From the NCBI RefSeq assembly GCF_934660935.1, contig NZ_CAKUIH010000001.1:1-64000 (forward strand): a stretch of 64,000 nt of DNA, in the 5' to 3' direction. Position 1 is the first letter of the stretch, and each line of letters begins with the position of its first letter. The stretch comes from an uncultured Parolsenella sp. (GTDB taxonomy: Bacteria; Actinomycetota; Coriobacteriia; Coriobacteriales; Atopobiaceae). A program made the position numbers and the translations under genes. Positions 16,454 to 26,044 of this stretch are shown one piece after another. The notes beneath the pieces were generated by a model that saw only the letters and a list, made by a program, of their open reading frames with translations, searched no databases and was not told the DNA's origin.

Positions 16454-18264
16454 ACAACAGCATCGTGCGTGCCGCCCGGGCGGCCGCCACGCCCGTGCTT
16501 GCGGGTGACAAGACCGTGAGGCTCATCATCGACAACCGCGAGGTCGAGGTGCCCGAGCACACCACGATCCTTGACGCCGCCCGAGCCGCGGGCATTTCCA
16601 TCCCCACGCTGTGCTACCTGCGTGAGCTCAACGAGGTGGGGTCGTGTCGCGTCTGCGTCGTCGAGGTCGAAGGCATCGACCAGCTCGTCGCCTCGTGCAA
16701 CAACTACGTGCTCGACGGCATGGTCGTCCACACCAACAGCGAGAAGGTGCGCCGCGCCCGCCGCATGAACGTCGAGCTGCTCCTTACGCAGCATGACGCC
16801 ACGTGCCCCAGCTGCGTGCGCTCGGGCAACTGCGCGCTTCAGTCGCTCGCCAACGACCTCAACGTCTATCACCTGCCGCTGCGCCGCCACCTCTCCGGGG
16901 ATGCATGGGACTACTCGTATCCCCTCATTCGCGACAACGACAAGTGCGTCAAGTGCATGCGTTGCATCCAGGTCTGCGAGAAGGTCCAGACGCTGGGTAT
17001 CTGGGACCTCGTGAGCCGCGCGAGCCACACCGCCGTGGGCGTCTCGGGCTCGCGCGATATCGCCGAGACCAGCTGCGCCCTGTGCGGTCAGTGCGTGACC
17101 CACTGCCCCACGGGCGCCCTGCGCGAGCGTGACGACACGGAGCGAGCGTTCGAGGCCATCGCGGACCCCAAGAAGGCCACGCTCATCCAGGTGGCTCCGG
17201 CCGTGCGTGCCTCCTGGGGCGAGGAGTTCGGCCTTGATCCCGAGGTGGCGACCATCGAGCGGCTTGCCGCGGTGCTTCGCCGCGTGGGCTTCGAGTACGT
17301 GTTCGACACGGACTTCTCGGCAGACCTCACGATCATGGAGGAGGGCTCCGAGCTGCTCGCACGTATGCAGGCCAAGGCCGCCGGCGGAAGCAGCGCACCG
17401 CACGGGCCCATGTTCACGTCGTGCTGCCCGGGCTGGGTGCGCTTCGTGAAGGGCAACTACCCCCAGTTCGTGGGCCAGGTCTCCACGTCCAAGAGCCCCC
17501 AGCAGATGTTCGGTGCCATCGCCAAGACCTGGTTTGCCCAGGTGCTCGACATGGACCCGCACAACGTTTTCTGCGTCTCGGCCATGCCCTGCGTGGCCAA
17601 GAAGGCGGAGGCGGCGCTGCCCACGATGGTGGGGCAGAGCGGCGAGCCAGACGTTGACTGCGTGCTTACCGTGCGCGAACTCGCGCGCATGATTCGCGCC
17701 TCGCACGTGGACCCGGCAAAGGTCGAGCCCGAGCCGCTCGACGCGCCGCTTGGCTTTGGTACGGGCGCCGCCGTGGTGTTTGGCGCCACGGGTGGCGTCA
17801 TGGATGCGGCGCTGCGCTCGGCTTACTACCTCGTGACGGGCGAGAACCCAGACCCTGACGCCTTCAGCGAGGTGCGCGGCATGGGCGGCTGGCGCGAGAG
17901 AACGTTCGACCTCGCGGGCACGCCGGTGCGCACGGCCGTGGCGCACGGACTGGGCAACGCACGCAAGCTTCTCGACGCCCTCGTGGCGGGCGAGGTCGAC
18001 TATGACTTCGTCGAGGTCATGGCCTGTCCCGGCGGATGCGTGGGCGGGGGTGGCCAGCCCATCCACGACGGCCTGGAGATGGCCGCCGAGCGAGGTCAGG
18101 TGCTCTGGGGACTCGACGCGGGGGCCAAGGTTCGCTTCTCGCACGAGAACCCATCGGTCCAAGCCTGCTACCATGACTTCCTTGGGGAGCCCCTCTCCGA
18201 TCGTGCCGAGGAGCTGCTCCACACGGACCAGTCCGGCTGGAAGATGCCGGGAGAGCCCGCCTAG
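16447..18264 (+). CDS. hydA: [FeFe]-hydrogenase, group A catalytic subunit
   Basis: Reversibly reduces protons to H2. The 605 residues contain, in order, a 2Fe-2S domain (CYLREL, CRVC near residues 55-70), a His-Cys3 4Fe-4S site (HDATCPSC near 115), two 4Fe-4S motifs (CVKCMRC near 167, CALCGQC near 209), and the H-cluster motifs L1 TSCCPGW (near 324), L2 MPCVAKKAE (near 379) and L3 MACPGGCVGGGGQP (near 524). All H-cluster cysteines are present. The GTG start at 16447 has GGAAGGA seven bases upstream and overlaps the GltD-like gene, so the two are translationally coupled. Maturases HydE, HydF and HydG are not in this window. Confidence 0.95.
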   Translation: MVDNSIVRAARAAATPVLAGDKTVRLIIDNREVEVPEHTTILDAARAAGISIPTLCYLRELNEVGSCRVCVVEVEGIDQLVASCNNYVLDGMVVHTNSEKVRRARRMNVELLLTQHDATCPSCVRSGNCALQSLANDLNVYHLPLRRHLSGDAWDYSYPLIRDNDKCVKCMRCIQVCEKVQTLGIWDLVSRASHTAVGVSGSRDIAETSCALCGQCVTHCPTGALRERDDTERAFEAIADPKKATLIQVAPAVRASWGEEFGLDPEVATIERLAAVLRRVGFEYVFDTDFSADLTIMEEGSELLARMQAKAAGGSSAPHGPMFTSCCPGWVRFVKGNYPQFVGQVSTSKSPQQMFGAIAKTWFAQVLDMDPHNVFCVSAMPCVAKKAEAALPTMVGQSGEPDVDCVLTVRELARMIRASHVDPAKVEPEPLDAPLGFGTGAAVVFGATGGVMDAALRSAYYLVTGENPDPDAFSEVRGMGGWRERTFDLAGTPVRTAVAHGLGNARKLLDALVAGEVDYDFVEVMACPGGCVGGGGQPIHDGLEMAAERGQVLWGLDAGAKVRFSHENPSVQACYHDFLGEPLSDRAEELLHTDQSGWKMPGEPA

Positions 18265-18307
18265 GCGCGAGCGCACCGCCTGCGCCATCACATATCGCTC
18301 GAGACCA

Positions 18308-18333
18308 ACGGCCGGCCCCGCGGGGTCGGCCGT
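18308..18333 (+). other. intercistronic hairpin after hydrogenase
   Basis: ACGGCCGGCCCC pairs with GGGGTCGGCCGT through 12 pairs with one G-U and a GC loop. There is no U-run. It sits between hydA and the binding-protein gene and could stabilise or partly attenuate the transcript. Confidence 0.6.
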
Positions 18334-18363
18334 GACATCGAGGGCCCAAAGAAGGGAAGCACC

Positions 18364-19383
18364 ATGTCCAAGAAGCTCACGAGGAGGGGATTCGTCGCCG
18401 CGTCGCTCGCCTGCGTGCTCGCGCTCGCCGGCTGCGGGTCGGCCAACTCCCAAGCCACTACCCAGGCCGCTACAACGGCTGCCGAGCCCACCGAGGTTCA
18501 CGTGGCCTCGCTCAAGGGCCCCACGTCCATCGGGCTTGTCTCGTTCATGGACAAGGTCGCCAACGGCGACTCCGGCCTTGCTAACACCTATGACTTCTCG
18601 ATCTCTGCTGCGGCGGACGAGATCGTCCCCAAGGTCATCAACGGGGACGTCGACATCGCGCTCGTGCCCGCCAACGTCGCGAGCGTCCTGTACAACAAGA
18701 CCGAGGGTGCCGTCCAGGTGCTCGACGTCAACACGCTCGGCGTGCTCAACGTCGTGACGGGCGACGCGTCCGTGCACACGTTTGCAGACCTCGCGGGCCG
18801 CACGGTCTACCTCACGGGCAAGGGCGCCTCGCCCGAGTACGTCATGAACTACCTGCTCGAGAAAGCCGGCATCGCAGACCAGGTGACGCTCGAGTTCAAG
18901 AGCGAGGCTGCCGAAGTCGTGAGCGCGCTTGCCGCCGACCCGTCTGCCGTGGGCATCCTGCCCGAGCCGTACAAGACTGCCGCGCTCGCCAAGAACTCGT
19001 CCCTGACCTCGCCCATCAACCTCACGGACGTCTGGGACGAGTATGCGACGGACGGCTCGCGCCTGCTCACGGGCGTCACGGTGGTGCGTCGCGAGTTCGC
19101 CGAGCAGCATCCCGAGGCCGTTCGTGAGTTCGTGGAGCAGCAGGCTGCCTCCGTCGAGGCGGTCTCCGCAAACCCCGCCACCTACGCGCAATCCGTCGTT
19201 GACCATGGCATCATTGACGCTGCCCCTGTGGCAGAGAAGGCCATCCCTGGCTGTGGCCTCACGTGCCTCACGGGCGACGAGATGAAGTCCGCGCTCTCCG
19301 GCTACCTGGGCGTCCTCGAAAGCTCCGACGCGAGCTCCGTGGGCGGCAAGCTTCCCGGAGACGACTTCTACTACGTGCTCTAG
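18364..19383 (+). CDS. NitT/TauT-like ABC transporter substrate-binding lipoprotein
   Basis: A 339-residue binding protein with a twin-arginine-like signal (TRRGF) and a lipobox LAGC at about residue 23. The mature domain follows the SsuA/TauA/NMT1-like pattern: VHVASLKGPTSIG at the N-terminus, a GDVDIALVPANVASVLYN segment and AGRTVYLTGKG. The ligand cannot be read from sequence; relatives bind sulfonates, nitrate, pyrimidine precursors or aromatic acids. It starts 99 bases after the hydrogenase stop on the same strand and is followed by its fused permease-ATPase. No canonical promoter is evident between it and the hydrogenase. Confidence 0.82.
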   Translation: MSKKLTRRGFVAASLACVLALAGCGSANSQATTQAATTAAEPTEVHVASLKGPTSIGLVSFMDKVANGDSGLANTYDFSISAAADEIVPKVINGDVDIALVPANVASVLYNKTEGAVQVLDVNTLGVLNVVTGDASVHTFADLAGRTVYLTGKGASPEYVMNYLLEKAGIADQVTLEFKSEAAEVVSALAADPSAVGILPEPYKTAALAKNSSLTSPINLTDVWDEYATDGSRLLTGVTVVRREFAEQHPEAVREFVEQQAASVEAVSANPATYAQSVVDHGIIDAAPVAEKAIPGCGLTCLTGDEMKSALSGYLGVLESSDASSVGGKLPGDDFYYVL

Positions 19384-19404
19384 GCGCGCGGAGTCGCGAC
19401 TCTG

Positions 19405-20790
19405 TTGAGACGAGGCAACAAATACCAGCTTGAGAGGGCAACGGCCGAGCGCGTGGCGGCCGTTGCCCTGTGGGTGTGCGTCTGGCAGGCGGCAAGCGTG
19501 GCCGTGCGCCAGCAGCTCATCCTGCCCGGCCCCGTCGACGTCGCCGTGGCGCTCGCGGGGCTCGTGTGCTCCGGGGCGTTCTGGGCAAAGGTAGGCTTTT
19601 CGGCCCTGCGCATCGTTGGCGCTACGCTTGCCGCCTATGTTGCGGCCATTTCTCTGGCGCTTGCCTCGGCACGCTGGCACATCGTGCGCGTCGTGGCAAG
19701 GCCGCCGCTCGTGGCCGTGAAGTCCACGCCCGTCGTGTGCGTCGTGGTCTTGCTGCTCATTTGGCTCGGGTCTGCCAATGTGAGTGTGGCGGCTGTCTTT
19801 CTCATGGCGCTCCCCGGGCTCTACTTTCCCATGCTTGAGGGTCTCGACCATGTGAGCGTGGCGCGCCGCGAGCTGTTCTACGTCCACGGCGTGCGCGGGG
19901 CCGCGCGCTCGCTGGGCCTCGTATGGCCGGAGGCCCTGCCGTTCCTGTGCGCGGCGAGCGAGACCGTCGTGGGCATGGCTTGGAAGGCCGGAGTTGCCGC
20001 CGAGCTCATCGGCGTGCCCGCTGGCTCGATCGGCGAGCGCATCTACCAGGCAAAGCTCCTGCTCGAGACACCCGATCTGTTTGCGTGGACCATCGTGGTC
20101 ATCGCGCTCGCGGCCGTGTGCGAGCGCGTTTTCCTGCGTCTGCTTAGGTCCTCTGGGCCGGCTGCGGTGCGCCTTGCTGTCATCTCCCGCGTGCATCCGG
20201 CGGGGGAGCGCGCGAGCTTGCCGCGCGGGGGCTGGGACGTGAGCGGGCTCAGGCTCTCCCATGGGGTCGCGAGCGCCGTCTCGGTGAGGGTAGCGCCCGC
20301 CGGCAGGTTGTGCGTCATGGCGCCGAGCGGTACGGGCAAGACGACGCTTATCCGCACGCTTGCCGGTCTCGAGCAGACCGTCGCGGGCTCCGTGGCCCGG
20401 CCGGACTGCGTCTCGGTGGAGTTTCAGGATGCGCGGCTCGTGGAGCGGGCATCGGCGCTGCAAAACGTGGTCCTCACGGCTGGCGAGGGCGTTTCCCCTG
20501 ATGATATGTGTGCTCTTCTCGAACGCCTCGTTCCCGGCATTGATGTGGACGCGCCCGTGTGCGCGCTGTCCGGTGGGCAGCGCCGGCGTGTCGAGCTCGC
20601 GCGGGCGCTCGTGGCCCCCGGTGACTCGGTGCTGCTCGACGAGCCGTTCGCGGGCCTTGACGCGGCCGCGCGCGATCTTGCCTGCGCTGTCATCGCAGAC
20701 GAGCTCCGTGGCCGCTCCCTTATCGTGGCCACGCACGACGCGCGAGACGCAGAACGCCTGGAGGCGGATACACTAGTGCTCAGCGAGTAA
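19405..20790 (+). CDS. fused ABC permease and ATPase, NitT/TauT-like importer
   Basis: A 461-residue protein in which an SsuC/TauC-like permease (about residues 15-255, six hydrophobic segments) is joined to an ATPase domain (about 275-461). The permease EAA loop region reads FYVHGVRGAARSLGLVWPEA. The ATPase has Walker A APSGTGKTT, signature LSGGQRRR, Walker B SVLLDEPFAGLD and the switch His in VATHDARD. The ATPase is short because it lacks the usual C-terminal regulatory part. In most relatives these are two genes. The start is a TTG at 19405 with GGAG 11 bases upstream; no better in-frame start is seen. It imports whatever the preceding lipoprotein binds. Confidence 0.82.
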   Translation: MRRGNKYQLERATAERVAAVALWVCVWQAASVAVRQQLILPGPVDVAVALAGLVCSGAFWAKVGFSALRIVGATLAAYVAAISLALASARWHIVRVVARPPLVAVKSTPVVCVVVLLLIWLGSANVSVAAVFLMALPGLYFPMLEGLDHVSVARRELFYVHGVRGAARSLGLVWPEALPFLCAASETVVGMAWKAGVAAELIGVPAGSIGERIYQAKLLLETPDLFAWTIVVIALAAVCERVFLRLLRSSGPAAVRLAVISRVHPAGERASLPRGGWDVSGLRLSHGVASAVSVRVAPAGRLCVMAPSGTGKTTLIRTLAGLEQTVAGSVARPDCVSVEFQDARLVERASALQNVVLTAGEGVSPDDMCALLERLVPGIDVDAPVCALSGGQRRRVELARALVAPGDSVLLDEPFAGLDAAARDLACAVIADELRGRSLIVATHDARDAERLEADTLVLSE

Positions 20791-20809
20791 ACCAAACCCC
20801 GGAGGTCCC

Positions 20810-21478
20810 ATGTCTTTGTCTCTCTCGCGCCGCGCGTTCGTCCTGTCCACCCTCGGCCTTGCCGCCGGCCTCAGCGGCTGCGGCGCATCGGGCTCGGCCG
20901 GCTCTGCCGCCACGTCCGCTTCGAGCTCGGCGTCATCCTCGGCATCCTCGTGCGTGACGAGCGCCTCGGGCACCTATGCCTCGGGCACGCACCACGCCAC
21001 GATCGAGATAGAGGGCTTTGGCACCATCACGCTCGAGCTTGACGCGGATTCCGCGCCCATCACGGTCTCCAACTTCGCGAAGCTCGCCAACGAGGGCTTC
21101 TACGATGGCCTCACGTTCCACCGCATTATCCAGGGCTTCATGATGCAGGGCGGTGACCCCAAAGGCAACGGTACGGGCGGTTCGGGCGAGACCATCGTCG
21201 GCGAGTTCGGCGACAACGGGATCGACAACCCCATCAAGCACGTGCGCGGCACCATCTCCATGGCGAGGTCTTCCGCTATGGACTCTGCGAGCTCGCAGTT
21301 CTTCATCATGCAAGAGGATGCGGACTACCTCGACGGCCAGTATGCCGCGTTTGGCCATGTGACGGACGGCTTGGATGTCGTCGACGCCATCTGCGACTCC
21401 GCCAAGCCGAGCGACAACAACGGCACCATCGCCCCCGCTGATCAGCCTAGGATCGCCTCCATCCGCGTGGATGCCTAG
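20810..21478 (+). CDS. cyclophilin-type peptidyl-prolyl cis-trans isomerase lipoprotein
   Basis: A 222-residue lipoprotein with a Tat-type signal (SRRAF), a lipobox LSGC near residue 24 and a Ser/Ala-rich linker to about residue 60. The cyclophilin domain shows the active-site FHRIIQGFMMQGGDP segment and the SSQFFIM motif, with GEFGDNG between them. It should assist folding of exported proteins on the outer face of the membrane. It begins 19 bases after the fused transporter gene with a GGAGG upstream, so it may share its transcript, though a direct functional link is not obvious. Confidence 0.92.
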   Translation: MSLSLSRRAFVLSTLGLAAGLSGCGASGSAGSAATSASSSASSSASSCVTSASGTYASGTHHATIEIEGFGTITLELDADSAPITVSNFAKLANEGFYDGLTFHRIIQGFMMQGGDPKGNGTGGSGETIVGEFGDNGIDNPIKHVRGTISMARSSAMDSASSQFFIMQEDADYLDGQYAAFGHVTDGLDVVDAICDSAKPSDNNGTIAPADQPRIASIRVDA

Positions 21479-21555
21479 CACTTCTGCGGCAACCTTCTTC
21501 GCCAGGTCCAAGCAAACCTGGCGTCAGTCTCCAAATCCCGCTGACGGCACGATGG

Positions 21556-21590
21556 GCGCCGCCCGCCGCTAGGGGCGCTTTCTCTCTCAT
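21556..21590 (+). terminator. imperfect terminator after the cyclophilin gene
   Basis: GCGCC(G)CC pairs with GGGGCGC (21572-21578) with one bulge, followed by TTTCTCTCT. A second clean hairpin, CGCCAGGT/ACCTGGCG (21500-21523), lies upstream without a U-run. The rest of the 238-base gap to pckA shows no gene. Confidence 0.45.
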
Positions 21591-21716
21591 GCCATTGGGT
21601 ATCAATGCTCCAATGACGTCTCGCGCCGTGCGAGCCAGGGGCAAAGGCTCGATTTTCGCGAGGCAGAGGCAACATCGCCTCGCTTTGCGGGGCAGGGGGT
21701 AATGGAGGCAACCATC

Positions 21717-23324
<1,608 letters not shown>

Positions 23325-23355
23325 ACGCGGGTTGCGAATATTAGCCTCTCCTTTG

Positions 23356-23384
23356 ACCCCGGTCGCTCGCGGCCGGGGTTTTCG
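23356..23384 (+). terminator. terminator of pckA
   Basis: ACCCCGG (23356-23362) pairs with CCGGGGT (23373-23379) around a ten-base loop, followed by TTTCGTTT. Confidence 0.8.
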
Positions 23385-23540
23385 TTTGCTGTGCATCGGT
23401 GCCTTTCGCGCCCCTTGCGAAGGGGCGGGTGGACTCTCCCTGGGCGATTTCTCGCGAATGCCTTATGCTCGCCTGCTGCTTGTCGGGCGGTATCGTTCGG
23501 CTATTTCGACAAGGATGCGCCGGCTAGGATGCGAGGCCAC

Positions 23541-23579
23541 AAAAAGCGGGGCGCCCGCAGGTGAATGCGAGCGCCCCGT
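23541..23579 (-). terminator. terminator of pta
   Basis: Read on the minus strand, ACGGGGCGCTCGCA pairs with TGCGGGCGCCCCGC with one mismatch, followed directly by TTTTTGTGG. It lies 25 bases past the pta stop. Confidence 0.88.
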
Positions 23580-23603
23580 TGGCGTGCGATATGTGACGCC
23601 CTG

Positions 23604-24584
23604 TTACTCGGCCATCTGAGCCTGGACGGCGGTGATGGCGACGACGCCCACGATGTCGTCAGCGGAGCAGCCGCGGGACAGGTCGTTCACCGGCTTGGCG
23701 ATGCCCTGGAGAATCGGGCCGTAGGCCTCGGCGCCACCGAAGCGCTGGACGAGCTTGTAGCCGATGTTGCCAGCCTCGAGGTCCGGGAAGACGAGGATGT
23801 TGGCGTTACCGGCGACGGTGGAGTTCGGGGCCTTGAGATCAGCGACGCTCTGGACGAGAGCCGCGTCGAGCTGCAGGTCGCCGTCGAGGGCGAGCTCGGG
23901 GTTCTTCTCGTTGGCGAGCTTGACGGCCTCCTGAACCTTGGTGGGAACATCGCCCTTGGCGGAGCCCATCGTGGAGAAGGAGAGCATGGCGACCTTGGGC
24001 TCGACGCCGGGCATGAAGGCCTTCCAGGACTCGGCGGAGGCAAGGGCGATCTCGGAGAGCTCGTCGGCGTTGGGGTTGATGTTCAGGCCGCAGTCGGCGA
24101 AGAGGAGGGTGCCGTCGGCGCCATACTGCTCGGTCTTGGTGCACATGATGAAGAAGGCGGAGACGAGCTTGGTGCCCGGGGCGGTCTTCAGGATCTGCAG
24201 GGCGGGACGCAGGGTGTTGGCGGTGGAGTGGCAGGCGCCGGAGACCAGGCCGTCAGCATCGCCCATCTTGACCATCATGGTGCCGAAGTAGGTGGCGTCG
24301 TTCATCTGCTCGAGGGCCTCGGGAAGGGTGACGCCCTTCTTGGCGCGGAGCTCGGCGAACTTCTCGGCGTAGGCCTGCTTGCGCTCGGCGGTGCGGGGGT
24401 CGATGACGGTGACGCCCTCAACCTGGATCTCGTCCGGGTTGCCGAGGATAACGAGGTTGGCAAGGCCCTCCTCGACGATCTTCTTGGCGGCCTCGATGGT
24501 GCGTGGATCCTCGCCCTCGGGAAGGACGATGGTCTTCTTCTCAGCCTTTGCAGCAGTCTTCATACGATCTAGGAAATCGCTCAC
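23604..24584 (-). CDS. pta: phosphate acetyltransferase
   Basis: Makes acetyl phosphate from acetyl-CoA, feeding acetate kinase. The 326-residue single-domain form lacks the long N-terminal DRTGG domain of enteric Pta. Conserved segments include IVLPEGEDPRT at the N-terminus, DGLVSGACHSTANTLRPA in the active site and GPILQGIAKPVNDLSRG at the C-terminus. The start is a GTG at 24584 with AAGGAG at normal distance; this gives the family N-terminus SDFLDRM. It is a single gene, divergent from glf, and not linked to ackA. Confidence 0.96.
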   Translation of the reverse strand: MSDFLDRMKTAAKAEKKTIVLPEGEDPRTIEAAKKIVEEGLANLVILGNPDEIQVEGVTVIDPRTAERKQAYAEKFAELRAKKGVTLPEALEQMNDATYFGTMMVKMGDADGLVSGACHSTANTLRPALQILKTAPGTKLVSAFFIMCTKTEQYGADGTLLFADCGLNINPNADELSEIALASAESWKAFMPGVEPKVAMLSFSTMGSAKGDVPTKVQEAVKLANEKNPELALDGDLQLDAALVQSVADLKAPNSTVAGNANILVFPDLEAGNIGYKLVQRFGGAEAYGPILQGIAKPVNDLSRGCSADDIVGVVAITAVQAQMAE

Positions 24585-24618
24585 GTTCGCTCCTTTTTTG
24601 GCGTTTTGCTGGCAATGG

Positions 24619-24660
24619 ATGACACGATAGTCATTATAAGGTTGTCTGCTATAGAATGAC
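24619..24660 (-). promoter_or_regulatory. pta promoter with ATGAC/GTCAT repeats
   Basis: On the minus strand a perfect -10 hexamer TATAAT occupies 24638-24633; a -35 match is weak. ATGAC (24619-24623), GTCAT (24630-24634) and ATGAC (24656-24660) flank or overlap it, forming ATGAC-N6-GTCAT across the -10. Operator function is inferred. Confidence 0.5.
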
Positions 24661-24670
24661 ATGCAGATTG

Positions 24671-24706
24671 GACGCACGTTATCGCTCTAGAACGATGGCG
24701 TGCGTC
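24671..24706. repeat. long inverted repeat between pta and glf
   Basis: GACGCACGTTATCG (24671-24684) faces CGATGGCGTGCGTC (24693-24706) across an eight-base centre. Twelve of fourteen pairs are canonical and the other two are G-U in RNA. It lies 34 bases before glf and 87 bases before pta in a divergent promoter region. Confidence 0.75.
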
Positions 24707-24740
24707 ACGTTTGAACCGCAAGTTTGTCGAGAGGACATGA

Positions 24741-25943
24741 ATGGGTATCGCAAACGGGCTTCCCGCTGGTTTTTCTGCCGACAGCTACGACATGATCGTC
24801 GTCGGAGCTGGCTATGCGGGTTCGGTCTGTGCTCGCCGTCTCGCGGAGGCCTGTGGCTTCCGCGTCGCCGTCATCGAGCGCCGCGACCACATCGCTGGTA
24901 ACGCGTATGACTACGAGGACGAGGCTGGCATTCTTGTTCACAAGTATGGTCCGCACATCTATCACACGCAGGACGAGCGTGTCCACCAGTTCCTTTCTCG
25001 CTTCACCGAGTGGACGGACTACCAGCACAAGGTACTCGCCAACATCCACGGCACGCTCATGCCGGTCCCCTTCAACCACAAGAGCCTGAAGCTCGCCTTT
25101 GGCGAGGAGCGCGGCGAGGCCCTCTACCAGAAGCTCGTCGAGACCTTCGGCGAGAACAAGAAGGTCCCCATCCTCGAGCTCCGCGAGAAGAACGATCCGG
25201 ATCTCCAGGAGGTCGCGGATTACGTCTACAAGAACGTCTTCCTCTACTACACGATGAAGCAGTGGGGCACCACGCCCGACCAGGTCGACCCCTCCGTCAC
25301 CGGTCGCGTCCCGGTCTTCGTCGGCGATGACGAGCGCTACTTCCCGCGCGTCGCTCACCAGGGCATGCCGGCGGAGGGCTACACCAAGCTCTTCGAGCGC
25401 CTGCTCGACCATGATCTCATCGATGTCTTCCTCGGCGTCGACGTCCGTGACATCCTTACGATCGACGAGGACTACGCGAAGGTCTGCGGCAAGCCCTACG
25501 GCGGTGAGATTGTCTATACGGGCCCGCTCGACGAGCTCTTCGGCCTCGATCTCGGTGCCCTTCCGTATCGTACGCTTGACATGGTGTTCGAGACCCTCGA
25601 TGAGGACCAGTTCCAGCCCGTGGGTACCGTCAACTACACCACGACGGAGGATTTCACCCGCATCACCGAGTTCAAGAACATGACCGGTCAGGTCGTCCCG
25701 GGCAAGACCACGATCATGAAGGAGTACTCGAAGGCCTATACGCCCGAGAGCGGCGAGACTCCCTACTACGCCATTCTCGAGGACGAGAACAAGGCGCTTT
25801 ACCAGCGCTATCTCGACCGTGTGAGCCGTCTCACGAACTTCCACCCGGTGGGTCGACTCGCCGAGTACCGCTACTATGACATGGACGGCGTCGTCGCCAG
25901 CGCGCTCGACCTGTCTGACGAGCTCGTCGCGGCTCACAACTAG
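24741..25943 (+). CDS. glf: UDP-galactopyranose mutase
   Basis: An FAD enzyme converting UDP-galactopyranose to UDP-galactofuranose for surface glycans. The N-terminal FAD site reads VVGAGYAGSVCARRLAE, followed by the family motifs HIAGNAYDYEDEAGI and KYGPHIYHT. The 400 residues are normal length, with the conserved RYFPRVAHQGMPAEGYTKLF and late EYRYYDMD segments. It is followed 101 bases downstream by a GT2 glycosyltransferase, which suggests a Galf-containing polymer; that is inference. Confidence 0.96.
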   Translation: MGIANGLPAGFSADSYDMIVVGAGYAGSVCARRLAEACGFRVAVIERRDHIAGNAYDYEDEAGILVHKYGPHIYHTQDERVHQFLSRFTEWTDYQHKVLANIHGTLMPVPFNHKSLKLAFGEERGEALYQKLVETFGENKKVPILELREKNDPDLQEVADYVYKNVFLYYTMKQWGTTPDQVDPSVTGRVPVFVGDDERYFPRVAHQGMPAEGYTKLFERLLDHDLIDVFLGVDVRDILTIDEDYAKVCGKPYGGEIVYTGPLDELFGLDLGALPYRTLDMVFETLDEDQFQPVGTVNYTTTEDFTRITEFKNMTGQVVPGKTTIMKEYSKAYTPESGETPYYAILEDENKALYQRYLDRVSRLTNFHPVGRLAEYRYYDMDGVVASALDLSDELVAAHN

Positions 25944-26044
25944 CTCGTTCTTTTAGGGAGTTGCCGGCGTCCATGCGGCGCCGGCGCTCTTATCCGTATA
26001 GGCAATGCCTTGCTAAGGCAGAGGGCAACCAGGAGATTTCTCGT

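Noticed and set aside
16006..20736. Minus-strand open frame of 1576 codons opposite the hydrogenase operon
   Set aside because: It lies antisense to five well-supported genes, has low-complexity Arg/His/Ala/Gly composition and no domain. It is a by-product of GC-biased third positions.
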